This document shows positions 25,179-33,955 of a stretch of DNA of 64,000 bases, piece by piece; the first letter of the stretch is position 1, and each line of letters starts with the position of its first letter. The DNA is from Cohaesibacter haloalkalitolerans (GTDB taxonomy: Bacteria; Pseudomonadota; Alphaproteobacteria; Rhizobiales; Cohaesibacteraceae), in contig NZ_QNUM01000001.1 in the NCBI RefSeq assembly GCF_003574655.1, positions 62,001 through 126,000 of the forward strand, read 5' to 3'. Under the pieces are notes generated by a model that was given only the letters and a program-made list of their open reading frames with translations, searched no databases and was not told where the DNA came from. The position numbers were made by a program, and so were the translations under genes.

Positions 25179-25272
25179 GGATCTCGGTCTTTCCGGCGAC
25201 GCCGACATATTCCTTCGGGACCCGCATCCTGAAATGGAAAGTCCCTTTACCGCGCTTGATCAAACCGCTCAT
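25141..25272 (-). pseudogene. N-terminal stub of a tyrosine recombinase/integrase fused to an IS21 tail
   Basis: From 25272 the minus strand encodes MSGLIKRGKGTFHFRMRVP and continues to GKTEIHR, the opening of phage/island integrases with the DUF6538 N-terminal domain. After IHR it runs directly into the IS21-derived LAQSKARKAT and stops, so only about 32 integrase residues remain. The catalytic domain is gone. The upstream region still carries a ribosome site (AAAGGG). It marks a former integrative element. Confidence 0.55.
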
Positions 25273-25805
25273 GAATTGTACCCTTTTCACCGGTGTTGCA
25301 ACGTCGTCCGGCCAACGACAGTTGCTACACTTTTTGCTACACATTCCGTTTGAATGCTCACAATGCAAGTAGGGCTAAACTTCTAGAGACAAAAAGAAAA
25401 ATCAATATCGGCCAGATCCGCCAGAAGGACTGTCTCTCCGCAATGCCCCCTGTAAGGTATCGACTTTGCCGCAGGCATGTTGACCTTCCTCCACGGGCGA
25501 AGCGGTCGCGGCTCTCCGGTAGAGCTCGCGTGGGGCGACGTACCGACCAAGTCCGACATTCTCGTTTTATTCAATGATCGTATTCTCAGCCGTCTAGCAA
25601 ACCTCATCTCTGAAGGTTTTGCGGACGTTGCTATCGAACGTCGTCGGCTCGGAAGGCTCCCTCTGGCTGCTGAAGATGCTGCGTTTGGCTCGAATGTCAG
25701 GTGCCGGGTAACAGCCTTGCAGCTTATGCCCGTGAACTGGTGTTGGCTGCGAGCATCTCGGACAGCCCTTGTCATTGGGAATACCATCATACCCGGAGGC
25801 GGCCT
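25273..25805. other. Stretch without a recognisable gene
   Basis: The gap between the integrase stub and the P-type ATPase has open frames on both strands (for example 25383-25790 minus), but none resembles a protein family. The part nearest 25280-25350 contains repeated GCTACAC-type words typical of integrase promoter/attachment regions. The rest may be decayed coding DNA. Confidence 0.4.
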
Positions 25806-28085
25806 TCAGCTCTCTCTTGTTGGATCAAAGCGCAACAGCCGCAGCGCGTTGAGCGTGACCAGAACCGTGGCGCCCGTATCGGCGAGGATGGCGATCCAGA
25901 GCCCGGTGAAGCCCAGAATAGACGTTACGAGAAACACGCCCTTCAGCCCCAGTGCCAGCGTCACATTCTGGTGGATGTTGCCCATCGCCGCGCGCGCCAG
26001 ACGGATCAGAGAAGGAATGTCGGTCACCCGGTCGCGCAGGATTGCCGCGTCGGCGGTTTCCAGCGCCACATCGGTGCCCGAGCCCATGGCAACGCCCACG
26101 CTCGCCTGCTTCAGCGCCGGAGCATCGTTGATGCCGTCACCGATCATCAGGACGCCCCCCTTCTTGCCCATCGCCCGAATGGCTTCCTGCTTGTCTTCCG
26201 GCATCATTCCGGCGCGATAATCCGTGCCGAGTTGTGCGGCAATGGCTTCGGCGGTTCGTGGATTGTCGCCGGTCAGGATGACAGGGGTAATCCCCATGTC
26301 CGTCAACTGGCGCATGGCCTCGGCCGCGTCATCCCGTGGCTCGTCGCGCAGCGCAATCAGGCCAAGCGGGCTGCCCGAGCGGAACACCGCAACCACGGTC
26401 TTGCCTTCGCCTTCGAGCGTCTCTGCCTGCCCTGCCTGTTCGGCATGCAGTCCGCCGACCTCTTGTGCATGGCGAGGCGAGGAAACCCAGACCGTCGCAC
26501 CCTCGATCACCGCTTCCACTCCCTTGCCGACAATGGCGCGGGCATCGGATGCTGGAAGCGCCTTGATCCCCGCATCCTCTGCATGGCGCAGGATTGCCTG
26601 AGCCAGCGGATGCGACGACCCGGCCTCAACGCCTGCCGCGAGCGCCAGCAAATCGGGTTCCGCGACATCCGGGGCAGGAACGATATCGGTCACCTTCGGC
26701 TTGCCATGGGTCAGCGTCCCGGTCTTGTCAAAGGCGATGCGGTTGATACCGGCGGCAGCCTCGATCACCGCGCCGCCCTTCATCAACAGGCCCTTTTTTG
26801 CGCCCGAGGACAGAGCCGAGGCAATCGAGGCGGGAACGGAGATGACCAGCGCACAGGGGCAGCCGATCAGCAAGATTGCAAGACCACGATAGATCCATGT
26901 GTCCCAATCCGCCCCCATGGCCAACGGTGGAACGAGCACGACCAGCGCGGCCACGGCAACGATCACCGGCATGTACCAGCGGCTGAACCGATCGATGAAC
27001 CGTTCGGTCGGTGCGCGGGCTTCCTCGGCCTCTTCGACGAGCTTGATGATGCGTGCGATGGTGTTGTCGGCAGCCGTTTTGGTCACCGTAATGCGGAGCG
27101 CGGCTTCGGTGTTGATCGAGCCGGCAAAGACCGCCTCTCCCGGCCCGCGGGTGATGGGAACGCTTTCGCCGGTGACCGGGCTTTCATCGATGCCACTCAC
27201 GCCCTCGGCGATCTCGCCGTCTGCCGGAATGCGATCGCCGGGCCGAACCAGAACGGTCTGGCCGATTGCCAGCCGCTCAGCCGGAATTTCTTTGGTCTTG
27301 CCGTCCTTTTCCAGAAGCGCGATTTTGGGAACAAGATTGGCCAGAGCCCGAATTCCGTCTCTCGCCTTGCCTGCCGCCACGCCTTCAAGCACCTCGCCAA
27401 CCGCAAACAGGAAGACGACAAGGGCGGCCTCTTCGGCAGCGCCAATGAACAGGGCTCCCACAGCGGCAATCGTCATCAGACTTTCAATGGTGAAAGGCTG
27501 GCCCAGCCGCAACGCCTCGAAAGCGCGCTTTGCGATGGGAGCAACGCCAATGAGGCAGGCGACGGTGAAGGCCCAATAGCCATAGGCGGTGGAGGTGAGC
27601 AATTCGAACACCCATGCAAGCCCGAGCAGAACGCCCGTGAAAAGCACCAAACGCCCCTTGCTGGTCTGATACCATCTCTTGCCACGGTCGGCAGGGTCGA
27701 CATGACCATGCCCGATGGGATCATGGCTGGCATGGTCTTGGCTGGCGTGGTCATGCCCTGCATGATCATGTTTTGTGTGATCATGATTCTGCCCGCAACA
27801 CCCGCCATGACAATGCGCCTCAGCTTGCGCTTCCATCTCGGTTGCCACTGCCGTTGGAGCGACACCGCGCTGTGTGATGCCGTATCCGAGCCGCTTGACG
27901 ATGGTCTCGATTTCTTCCGGCGCTGTGCCATCAGGGGCAAGGTTGAGCGACAGGCGTTCACTCATCAGGGCGACCTTGACATCGCTGACACCCGGAAGGC
28001 GCTCGACCGCCTTGGTCACTTTCGCCGAGCAAGAGGCACAATCCATCCCGCTAACGGTCCATTCGCGACGTTCGACATTATCCAT
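25806..28085 (-). CDS. zntA: Zn/Cd/Pb-exporting P1B-type ATPase
   Basis: Inner-membrane heavy-metal efflux pump of 759 residues. It has an N-terminal metal-binding domain (GMDCASC, 13-19), a histidine-rich segment (91-128, repeated HDH units) and transmembrane helices. It also has the ion-selective CPC (C409-P-C411), the phosphorylated aspartate D453 in DKTGT, the TGD and GDGIND hinge motifs, and a final pair of helices. The CPC motif with the histidine-rich linker fits the CadA/ZntA (Zn, Cd, Pb) group rather than copper pumps. The ATG at 28085 has GGAGAG upstream. A MerR-type promoter lies 50 bases before it. No cadR/zntR gene was found nearby. Confidence 0.88.
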   Translation of the reverse strand: MDNVERREWTVSGMDCASCSAKVTKAVERLPGVSDVKVALMSERLSLNLAPDGTAPEEIETIVKRLGYGITQRGVAPTAVATEMEAQAEAHCHGGCCGQNHDHTKHDHAGHDHASQDHASHDPIGHGHVDPADRGKRWYQTSKGRLVLFTGVLLGLAWVFELLTSTAYGYWAFTVACLIGVAPIAKRAFEALRLGQPFTIESLMTIAAVGALFIGAAEEAALVVFLFAVGEVLEGVAAGKARDGIRALANLVPKIALLEKDGKTKEIPAERLAIGQTVLVRPGDRIPADGEIAEGVSGIDESPVTGESVPITRGPGEAVFAGSINTEAALRITVTKTAADNTIARIIKLVEEAEEARAPTERFIDRFSRWYMPVIVAVAALVVLVPPLAMGADWDTWIYRGLAILLIGCPCALVISVPASIASALSSGAKKGLLMKGGAVIEAAAGINRIAFDKTGTLTHGKPKVTDIVPAPDVAEPDLLALAAGVEAGSSHPLAQAILRHAEDAGIKALPASDARAIVGKGVEAVIEGATVWVSSPRHAQEVGGLHAEQAGQAETLEGEGKTVVAVFRSGSPLGLIALRDEPRDDAAEAMRQLTDMGITPVILTGDNPRTAEAIAAQLGTDYRAGMMPEDKQEAIRAMGKKGGVLMIGDGINDAPALKQASVGVAMGSGTDVALETADAAILRDRVTDIPSLIRLARAAMGNIHQNVTLALGLKGVFLVTSILGFTGLWIAILADTGATVLVTLNALRLLRFDPTRES

Positions 28086-28136
28086 TTTCGTCTCTCCCGG
28101 CCCGGAAACGGTCCGGGCGTGTTGTGGTCGAGTCGA

Positions 28137-28167
28137 TTCATACAAGCTCTAGTGACTAGAGCTTCAA
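28137..28167 (-). promoter_or_regulatory. MerR-type (CadR/ZntR) promoter-operator of the metal ATPase
   Basis: AGCTCTAGT (28145-28153) and ACTAGAGCT (28155-28163) form a perfect dyad centred on 28154. On the minus strand it lies between a -35 box TTGAAG (28167-28162) and a -10 box TATGAA (28142-28137), separated by 19 bases. The long spacer with a central dyad is diagnostic of promoters twisted open by MerR-family metal sensors. Confidence 0.78.
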
Positions 28168-28345
28168 GCTTTTTTTTGAGGGCGATGATTATAATTCACA
28201 CAGCGTCAGCAGGTGAAATTAGCAAAGGGAGAAGTTCGACAACCATGCTGTCGCCGCACTGGGGTTTGCTTTTTGTCCCGGTCATGAACTCAATGGTGGA
28301 GTGCTGTCGATTGAAAATGGTCAAAGGCACGAAGCGGTTTTCGTG

Positions 28346-28552
28346 TCACCGCGTTGAAGGGAGCTGTGGTCCGGTTGATGCAACGAGACGCGAGAAACGG
28401 CGCGGAGGCATCCCGACGGTTCTGGTGAAGCGGTCAAAGCAAGCGGACCGCGACATGCCGGAGGCCCGGGCGAGGCTGGTGATTGTCCATGACCGGTGCG
28501 CATCTTCATGAATCAGCCTGAGCGCGGTGGCAATGCCGACGTCGGCAACCAA
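28346..28552 (-). pseudogene. Fragment of an AraC-family regulator
   Basis: About 50 residues (minus strand, ADVGIATALRLIHED to FTRTVGMPP) match the first DNA-binding helix-turn-helix of AraC-type regulators with an N-terminal cupin. The sequence then loses similarity and ends after 20 unrelated residues. Both the effector domain and the second helix-turn-helix are missing. Confidence 0.6.
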
Positions 28553-29220
28553 ACCGACGCCTGCTGCGAAACAAAGGCCGGTCTAATTCCACTCGACAAG
28601 GCCGTTGCGTTGGCGCTTGCCCAGGTTTCTCCCATCTCCCAGACCGAACAGATCGACCTTGCCAAAGCGGTGAGCCGGATCGTGGCAGAGGATATGTTCG
28701 CACCTGAAGCCATGCCGTTTTTTGACAATTCAGCCATGGACGGATTTGCTCTTGCTCTTTCCGATCTCGGCGATGGCAACTCTCTCCCGCTGGCAGGTAC
28801 CGTTGCTGCGGGGTCCGCGCCAAGGGATTTGCCGAAGGGTATGGCGTTGGAGATTTTCACCGGAGCTCCCTTTCCTTTCGGATGCGATACGATCGTCATG
28901 TTTGAAGACACGACTGTGGCCGGAGATCGCGTGCATTTTCAAAACCCACCGAAACCGGGGAGAAACATCCGCCGACAGGGGAGTGCTCAGCCTCTAGGGG
29001 CGTAACTTGTCAAGCGGGGGCAGCATATTGCTCCGCGTCATGTTGGCCTGCTCGCAGCCAACGGGTTTGGCGAGGTTATGGTTACGCGCCAGCCACGGGT
29101 TGCGGTGTTTTCAACTGGCGACGAACTTGCCGGTGGTGGCAAGATGGCCGATCAGATCCACGATGCCTGGGTTGACTTTGGCGGCGACTATGTATGCGAG
29201 TTGCCGTTTGAAGCTGGGTC
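28508..29220 (+). pseudogene. moeA: Decayed moeA (molybdopterin molybdotransferase)
   Basis: The first frame (to 29005) encodes the MoeA N-terminus: GLIPLDKAVALALAQV, then AEDMFAPEAMPFFDNSAMDGFAL and the domain-3 region GAPFPFGCDTIVMFEDT. A stop at 29003 and a frameshift follow. Similarity resumes as HVGLLAANGFGEVMVTRQP and VAVFSTGDELAGG up to ADQIHDA near 29165, after which the molybdenum-binding C-terminal part is lost. The normal protein is about 400 residues, so this copy cannot be functional. Confidence 0.75.
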
Positions 29221-29234
29221 TGTGCTTGACTGGT

Positions 29235-29430
29235 TGAAGCCCTCGGACGCGAGCAGGAGAAGGGCCTGCTTGACGAGCTTATCCTGACGACCAATGGCAC
29301 CCAACTGGCCCGTTAAGCGCAGGCGTTGGTACAGGCTGGGGTGCGCCGGATCAATGTCTCGCTCGATACACTCGATCCCGGCAAATATGAAACAATCACC
29401 CGTCGCGGTCGGCTGAACCAAGTGGTCGAT
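29235..29430 (+). pseudogene. moaA: Internal fragment of moaA (GTP 3',8-cyclase)
   Basis: A short reading frame with LGREQEKGLLDELILTTNG, a stop codon in place of a tyrosine codon (TAA near 29314), then [19 protein letters not shown] and [10 protein letters not shown] corresponds to the middle of MoaA. Neither the N-terminal radical-SAM cysteine motif nor the C-terminal cluster-binding part is present. Confidence 0.7.
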
Positions 29431-29439
29431 CAGCTTGGA

Positions 29440-29883
29440 CAGGCACCCAAGCAAAAGAATTACCTGCCTTATGCGACATCCAAAGAACTTCAGAAAATTC
29501 TTGAAAAGCTGCGGAAAATCCCCGCAGATGATCGTTCGGTTGCAGAATGGGCCGAGTATATCAATACCACAGGCCGGACGCTGCAACGGCGATGCCTTGG
29601 TGAACTGGGGCTGACACTGGTTGAATGGCGCCAGCGATTGCGGTTCTTGCGGGCCGTTGAGGCGTTAACCGCCGGAGCGTCCATCCAGCAAGCAGCTTTC
29701 GAACTCGGATACAGTACGCCTTCAGCGTTTGTCGCGATGTTTCACCCAATGTCTGGCAAGCCCCCCGGACAGTATCGTTCATCCCACAAAATAGAGGCCA
29801 GCAACCGATCCGCATCGACGCAAAATAACGAAACGCTTGCAAGGGTCAGGGCAAGAGATCAAAGGGCTGACAATTGCACGTAG
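29440..29883 (+). pseudogene. C-terminal half of an AraC-family regulator joined to the moaA fragment
   Basis: The open frame begun in moaA debris (from 29326) continues as an AraC DNA-binding domain: [19 protein letters not shown], then [17 protein letters not shown] and the second motif [12 protein letters not shown] ending SGKPPGQYR. The ligand-binding half is absent. The resulting 185-residue chimeric frame is probably a by-product of deletion, but as an isolated DNA-binding domain it might still be expressed. Confidence 0.6.
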
Positions 29884-29958
29884 GCTTGCTTTGCTGCCGG
29901 GCAGATGTTGCCCTCTGGGCAAGGCTTGCCGGGAAGAATGTGAACGGTCAATCGAGCG

Positions 29959-30816
29959 TTAGATGGTGTATCCATACCGCTGCAAGATGTCGGCAACCGT
30001 ACTTTTGTCCACAAAGCCTTTGTGAACGTCGTCAATGACGCCTTGTACAGCGCTTTCCGCACTCTTCATTGTGTCATAATTCGCATCATCCGGTGTCAGC
30101 ATGATGTAGGAGTTGTCGGTGTGGCTGTAGATCAGTTTGACGTCTTGGCCATATTGCGCCCGGAGCTGGCGTTCGGCGTCGACGGTATTCATCAGAGTCT
30201 CAAGGCGCGATCTGCGCCCCTCCTCAACGGCCCGATCGGAATTGTTCATTTCCAAGGGAGTTTCGCTGCTCCAACGGCCGCGACTGTGAAGGAAATCCTC
30301 ATTCATGTAGGCAGATGTGGCTCCCTCCGGCAGAGCCTCAAGGGCTTCGGTTTCAACCTCCATCATGACACCTTGCCTATCCAGCCTGATGATATTGCTG
30401 CCAGATTGTGACCCTTCCTGCAATCCTGCGTCACCTGTATTCTCAGTGCTGTCATCCATTGAGGCGATCACCGCCATCATGGACTTGGTCTCTGACGGGG
30501 AGAGTGTTCGAAGTAGAGACACGCCATCCCGAGCATCGACGCTATGCCCTGAGACGATGATCGATAGCCCATTGATATCAACAGATTGCACCGACGTGTC
30601 AGGGGATGCATCTTCCTGAAGTGCCAGAAGAGACGCCTGTGTTTCAGCGGTCAATGGCGGATTGGCGTAAGTGCCTTTCAACGCCTCCGGACGAGAATCG
30701 CTTTCTGCCTTTGTCACGTATGCTTGTTTCGAAGCATCTTCTGATTGGGGTGCGTTCGTCGCCATCAAACGGATAGGCTTCGTCGGAGATATCATGCCTG
30801 AAATGGGGAGCTGCAT
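29959..30816 (-). CDS. Hypothetical protein, acidic, 285 residues
   Basis: I do not recognise this protein. It starts MQLPISGMIS at 30816 behind GAGAAGG. It is rich in Ser, Asp and Glu, has no signal peptide or membrane helix, and its N-terminal third looks disordered. The C-terminal 90 residues (RRSRLETLMNTVDAERQLRAQYGQDVKLIYSHTD onward, ending QRYGYTI) look folded and alpha-helical. Codon usage looks ordinary and the frame is long and undisturbed amid pseudogenes. The nearest intact neighbour is a convergent or divergent sugar-acid operon, which gives no clue. Confidence 0.6.
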   Translation of the reverse strand: MQLPISGMISPTKPIRLMATNAPQSEDASKQAYVTKAESDSRPEALKGTYANPPLTAETQASLLALQEDASPDTSVQSVDINGLSIIVSGHSVDARDGVSLLRTLSPSETKSMMAVIASMDDSTENTGDAGLQEGSQSGSNIIRLDRQGVMMEVETEALEALPEGATSAYMNEDFLHSRGRWSSETPLEMNNSDRAVEEGRRSRLETLMNTVDAERQLRAQYGQDVKLIYSHTDNSYIMLTPDDANYDTMKSAESAVQGVIDDVHKGFVDKSTVADILQRYGYTI

Positions 30817-31243
30817 GGTGTGGCCTTCTCTAAAAACTACAAAACGGAAAGCAAAAGATGTGCCAAACCCTACTGCACATCCAAGATTGTGATCGGCAAA
30901 AGCTTTGCTCGTTGAGCGCCAACGGTCGCAGTGACACGCAGACAACACAGGGAGGGAGTATGGTGCTGCCCGTGTTCATCAGATTGCAGCTGAAACAACC
31001 CAAACAACACCAGGGCTTGCACCATATCGCTTTGTTGCGTCTGTTCGTCTTGGGATCCTCTCAGCCCTTTTCCAGAGAGCATCGAGGATGTCGCCATGGT
31101 TCTCGGAAAGCTGCTTTTGTTGGATGGCCATACAGTTGACTCAGCGGAAATTTTCCACCAACGTGTCTCACTATTTGAACTGATATTCTACTATTTGACA
31201 TTTCTTATGCATGCTCCTAACACTTCCACAGGAGAAATTTTCA
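30817..31243 (+). promoter_or_regulatory. Intergenic region with direct repeats before the IclR gene
   Basis: No gene is visible here. Close to the IclR start two copies of CTATTTGA occur 20 bases apart (31171-31178 and 31191-31198), that is two helical turns on the same DNA face, followed by TTTCTTATGCAT. This is a reasonable place for promoter and IclR binding sites. The distal part has no notable structure. Confidence 0.4.
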
Positions 31244-32053
31244 ATGCAGCACAAAGTGGTTGAGCCATCAGTCAAGCCCTCTTCCCCAAAGGGAACGCAG
31301 ACGCTTGCGCGTGGTTTGGAGATCTTGCAGATCGTCGCCTCAGATATAAAAGACGCCGGTGAGATCGCGCGTGCTGTCGGCATTCCGCGCAGTACTGCGC
31401 ATCGGATGCTGTCCAGCCTGGTTCAGCTCGGCTATCTCTACAATCTGCCCAGTCACGGCTATCTGCTCGGTCCTGAGCTGGTTTTTCTTGGCCACAAGGC
31501 CAAGGAGCAGCAACCTCTTGCTCTCGTTGCCGAACCCCATCTAAAGGCGCTTGCAAGCAAAACCCGAGACACGGTGCATCTTGGCATCCCCGACGGGGTC
31601 GAGGTTTTTTATCTGTCCAAGATCAATGGTACACAAGGCGGCTTGGTGATGCGATCCAAGGTCGGACAGCGCATGCCGATGGCTTTTACCGGGCTTGGCA
31701 AGGCTCTGCTGATAGGCCTGCCGTCAGAGCTCTGGCGTGACTATTACGACCGGGGCTGCGCCATGCAGGCGGGCCATCCCGAGCGTGTGGCACCACGGCC
31801 ATGGAAAGAGGTCGAGATTGACCTTGCCCGGTCGAAAGAAAAGGGCTTTGCCGTCGACATGGAAGAGAACGAGATCGGTATTCGCTGCGTGGCCGCTCCG
31901 ATTTTCGATATTTCTGGCAAGCTGGTTGCCTCTATCAGTGTCGCAAGTGCCGTTCCCTTCATGCCTCTTGAACGCATGGACGAGCTTGCGCCGCTTGTGC
32001 GGGAAACATCGGCAGCCATTTCTCAGGATCTTGGGAGGCGTGATGTTGACTGA
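31244..32053 (+). CDS. IclR-family transcriptional regulator
   Basis: Regulator of 269 residues. It has an N-terminal winged helix (TLARGLEILQIVASD, EIARAVGIPRSTAHRMLSSLVQLGYL) and the IclR effector domain (TVHLGIPDGVEVFYLSKINGTQG, MAFTGLGKALL, GFAVDMEENEIGIRCVAAPIFD). The start is ATG 31244 with AGGAGA upstream. It reads into dgoA and tctCBA and is probably their regulator. IclR proteins of this group commonly sense sugar acids such as galactonate or its keto-deoxy products. Confidence 0.87.
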   Translation: MQHKVVEPSVKPSSPKGTQTLARGLEILQIVASDIKDAGEIARAVGIPRSTAHRMLSSLVQLGYLYNLPSHGYLLGPELVFLGHKAKEQQPLALVAEPHLKALASKTRDTVHLGIPDGVEVFYLSKINGTQGGLVMRSKVGQRMPMAFTGLGKALLIGLPSELWRDYYDRGCAMQAGHPERVAPRPWKEVEIDLARSKEKGFAVDMEENEIGIRCVAAPIFDISGKLVASISVASAVPFMPLERMDELAPLVRETSAAISQDLGRRDVD

Positions 32054-32179
32054 CCAGGACTGGGGTGGACGTCCCTATGAAATTCGGAAGCTCCCTGCGC
32101 TGGGGGCGGGAATCCAGCGCCTGACGGGCTGTTCTGGCTCGCAAAGGCAGCCGGTTTGTTGGATTGAGGAAGAAGAAAT

Positions 32180-32830
32180 ATGTCAGACACTCTCTTAGAT
32201 CGATTTGAAGTTGCCTTTGAACACCTGCCACTGGTTGCCATCATGCGCGGTGTTCGCCCGGATGAGGCCTTGCCACTGACACAGGTGCTTTACGATCAAG
32301 GGTTTCGTCTGATCGAGATTCCGCTCAATTCGCCCGATCCCTTCACCAGTATCGAAGCCGTTCGCAAGGCATTGCCGACAGATGCGCTGGTCGGTGCCGG
32401 TACGGTAACATCCGTGGACGAGGTGAGCCGACTTGCTGCCATCGGTGCCGATCTCGTGGTCATGCCGCATTCGGATAATGCAGTGATCAAGGCCGCTCGT
32501 GCAGCAGACATGATCTGCACGCCGGGTATTGCCACTCCGACGGAAGCGTTCGCTGCCCTTGCGGCCGGTGCCAACGCGCTCAAATGTTTTCCGGCAGAGT
32601 TGCTGGTTCCGGCAGTGGTCAAGGCCATCGGAACCATCCTGCCAAAGAACACAAAATTGTTGCCGGTTGGGGGCATCCGCCCGGACAACATGCATGAATT
32701 CCTCATGTCCGGAGCCGCAGGGTTCGGACTGGGAAGTGCGCTCTACAAGCCAGGTCTCACTGCGACCGAACTTGCCGAGCGTGCACAAAACTTCGTTACA
32801 GCCATCAGAAATGAACGGAAGGCCATGTAA
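32180..32830 (+). CDS. dgoA: 2-dehydro-3-deoxy-6-phosphogalactonate aldolase (KDPG/KDPGal aldolase family)
   Basis: Class I aldolase of 216 residues that splits 2-keto-3-deoxy-6-phospho sugar acids into pyruvate and glyceraldehyde 3-phosphate. The Schiff-base lysine is K135 in NALKCFPAE. The general base glutamate lies in IEIPLNSPDP (E46), a segment characteristic of the DgoA subgroup, as is LVVMPHSDN. Linkage with an IclR regulator and a TctCBA importer points to hexonate (galactonate-like) use. The matching dehydratase and kinase are not in the window. Between the IclR stop and this gene lie 126 bases without a clear gene. Confidence 0.85.
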   Translation: MSDTLLDRFEVAFEHLPLVAIMRGVRPDEALPLTQVLYDQGFRLIEIPLNSPDPFTSIEAVRKALPTDALVGAGTVTSVDEVSRLAAIGADLVVMPHSDNAVIKAARAADMICTPGIATPTEAFAALAAGANALKCFPAELLVPAVVKAIGTILPKNTKLLPVGGIRPDNMHEFLMSGAAGFGLGSALYKPGLTATELAERAQNFVTAIRNERKAM

Positions 32831-32918
32831 CGGGGATCTTATTGGCACCTCACAAATAATCGTGAAGGTGCAGAACAATGATAATGAATGATACGAGTTT
32901 ACTCGGGAGGGTAATATT

Positions 32919-33881
32919 ATGAATCGTCGTACACTCATGCTTGGCACAATTGTGGCTGCAGCAATGGGCTTGGTTGGGGTTCAGGCTCAGGCTGCGAGCT
33001 TTCCAAACAAGGGCATCGAACTGATTGTTCCTTATTCTGCTGGTGGTGGTACCGATCTGGTCGCCCGCGCCTTTGCTGATGCTGCCAACAAGCATCTTTC
33101 AAAAGCCATCGGCGTTGTGAACCGGACCGGTGGTGGTGGTGCCGTCGGCCTCACCGCGATCGCCAAGGCCCGCCCGAACGGATACACCGTCGGCATGGGC
33201 ACTGCTGAAATCACCATGCTGCCACACATGGGCCTTGCCACCTTCAAGGCTGACGAGTTCAAGGCCGTTGCACAGCTCAACGCAGACCCGAGCGCCATCA
33301 CCGTTCGCGCTGATGCACCATGGAACACCGTTGAGGAATTCCTTGCCTATGCAAAGGAACATCCCGGTGAAGTTCGCGTTGGCAACTCCGGCACCGGCGC
33401 CATCTGGCATCTTGCTGCCGAAGCCCTGTCCAAGGAAACCGGCGTCAAATTCAACAACGTTCCGTTCGAAGGGGCCAACCCGGCCGTAACGTCGCTGCTC
33501 GGCGGCCATATCGAAGCCGTATCCGTCAGCCCGGCTGAAGTTTCCAACTTCGTGAAAGCAGGGACCCTCAAGATGCTGGGTGTCATGGCTGACGAACGCG
33601 TCAAGGCCTTCCCTGATGTTCCGACCCTGAAGGAAGGCGGCATTGACCTTTCCATCGGCACCTGGCGCGGCATTGTCGTTCCGAACAAAGTGCCGGAAGA
33701 CGCTCTGAAGGTTATTGGCGAAGTCACCAAACAGGCAGCTGACGATCCTGCATTCCAGGAACAGCTGGCCAAGATGAACCTCAACTTCTTCTATCTTGAC
33801 GGCGAAGCTTTCCAGAAAAAGATCGCTCATGACGATGTTTACTACAAACAGCTCATGACTGACCTGGGTCTGGCAAAATAG
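32919..33881 (+). CDS. tctC: Tripartite tricarboxylate transporter binding protein TctC
   Basis: Periplasmic binding protein of 320 residues with a signal peptide ending AQAAS (about 1-26). It belongs to the Bug/TctC family: FPNKGIELIVPYSAGGGTDLVARAFA carries the conserved ligand-binding loop. VRVGNSGTGAIWHLAAEAL and LGGHIEAVSVSPAEV are the other family segments. It delivers a carboxylate to the TctAB membrane pair encoded downstream. Linkage with dgoA suggests a sugar acid. Confidence 0.88.
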   Translation: MNRRTLMLGTIVAAAMGLVGVQAQAASFPNKGIELIVPYSAGGGTDLVARAFADAANKHLSKAIGVVNRTGGGGAVGLTAIAKARPNGYTVGMGTAEITMLPHMGLATFKADEFKAVAQLNADPSAITVRADAPWNTVEEFLAYAKEHPGEVRVGNSGTGAIWHLAAEALSKETGVKFNNVPFEGANPAVTSLLGGHIEAVSVSPAEVSNFVKAGTLKMLGVMADERVKAFPDVPTLKEGGIDLSIGTWRGIVVPNKVPEDALKVIGEVTKQAADDPAFQEQLAKMNLNFFYLDGEAFQKKIAHDDVYYKQLMTDLGLAK

Positions 33882-33955
33882 GGGTTCGCTCCTGAGATAA
33901 TCAGTTCCGGTGGCACTTCCTTGCGAATGCCGCCGGGCGCATTGGAGATCACACC

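Noticed and set aside
28187-28350. A possible degraded merR-type sensor gene divergent from zntA
   Set aside because: The frame from ATG 28187 has only a vague resemblance to a MerR start and soon loses it, so I do not annotate it.
25701-28511. A very long plus-strand open frame opposite the metal ATPase
   Set aside because: It is the antisense shadow of zntA in GC-rich DNA: the minus-strand product has every P1B-ATPase motif, while the plus-strand translation has no family pattern.
32054-32179. Possible remnant of a sugar-acid kinase or dehydratase between the IclR and dgoA genes
   Set aside because: Short frames here show no motif of DgoK or DgoD; the gap may simply be intergenic.
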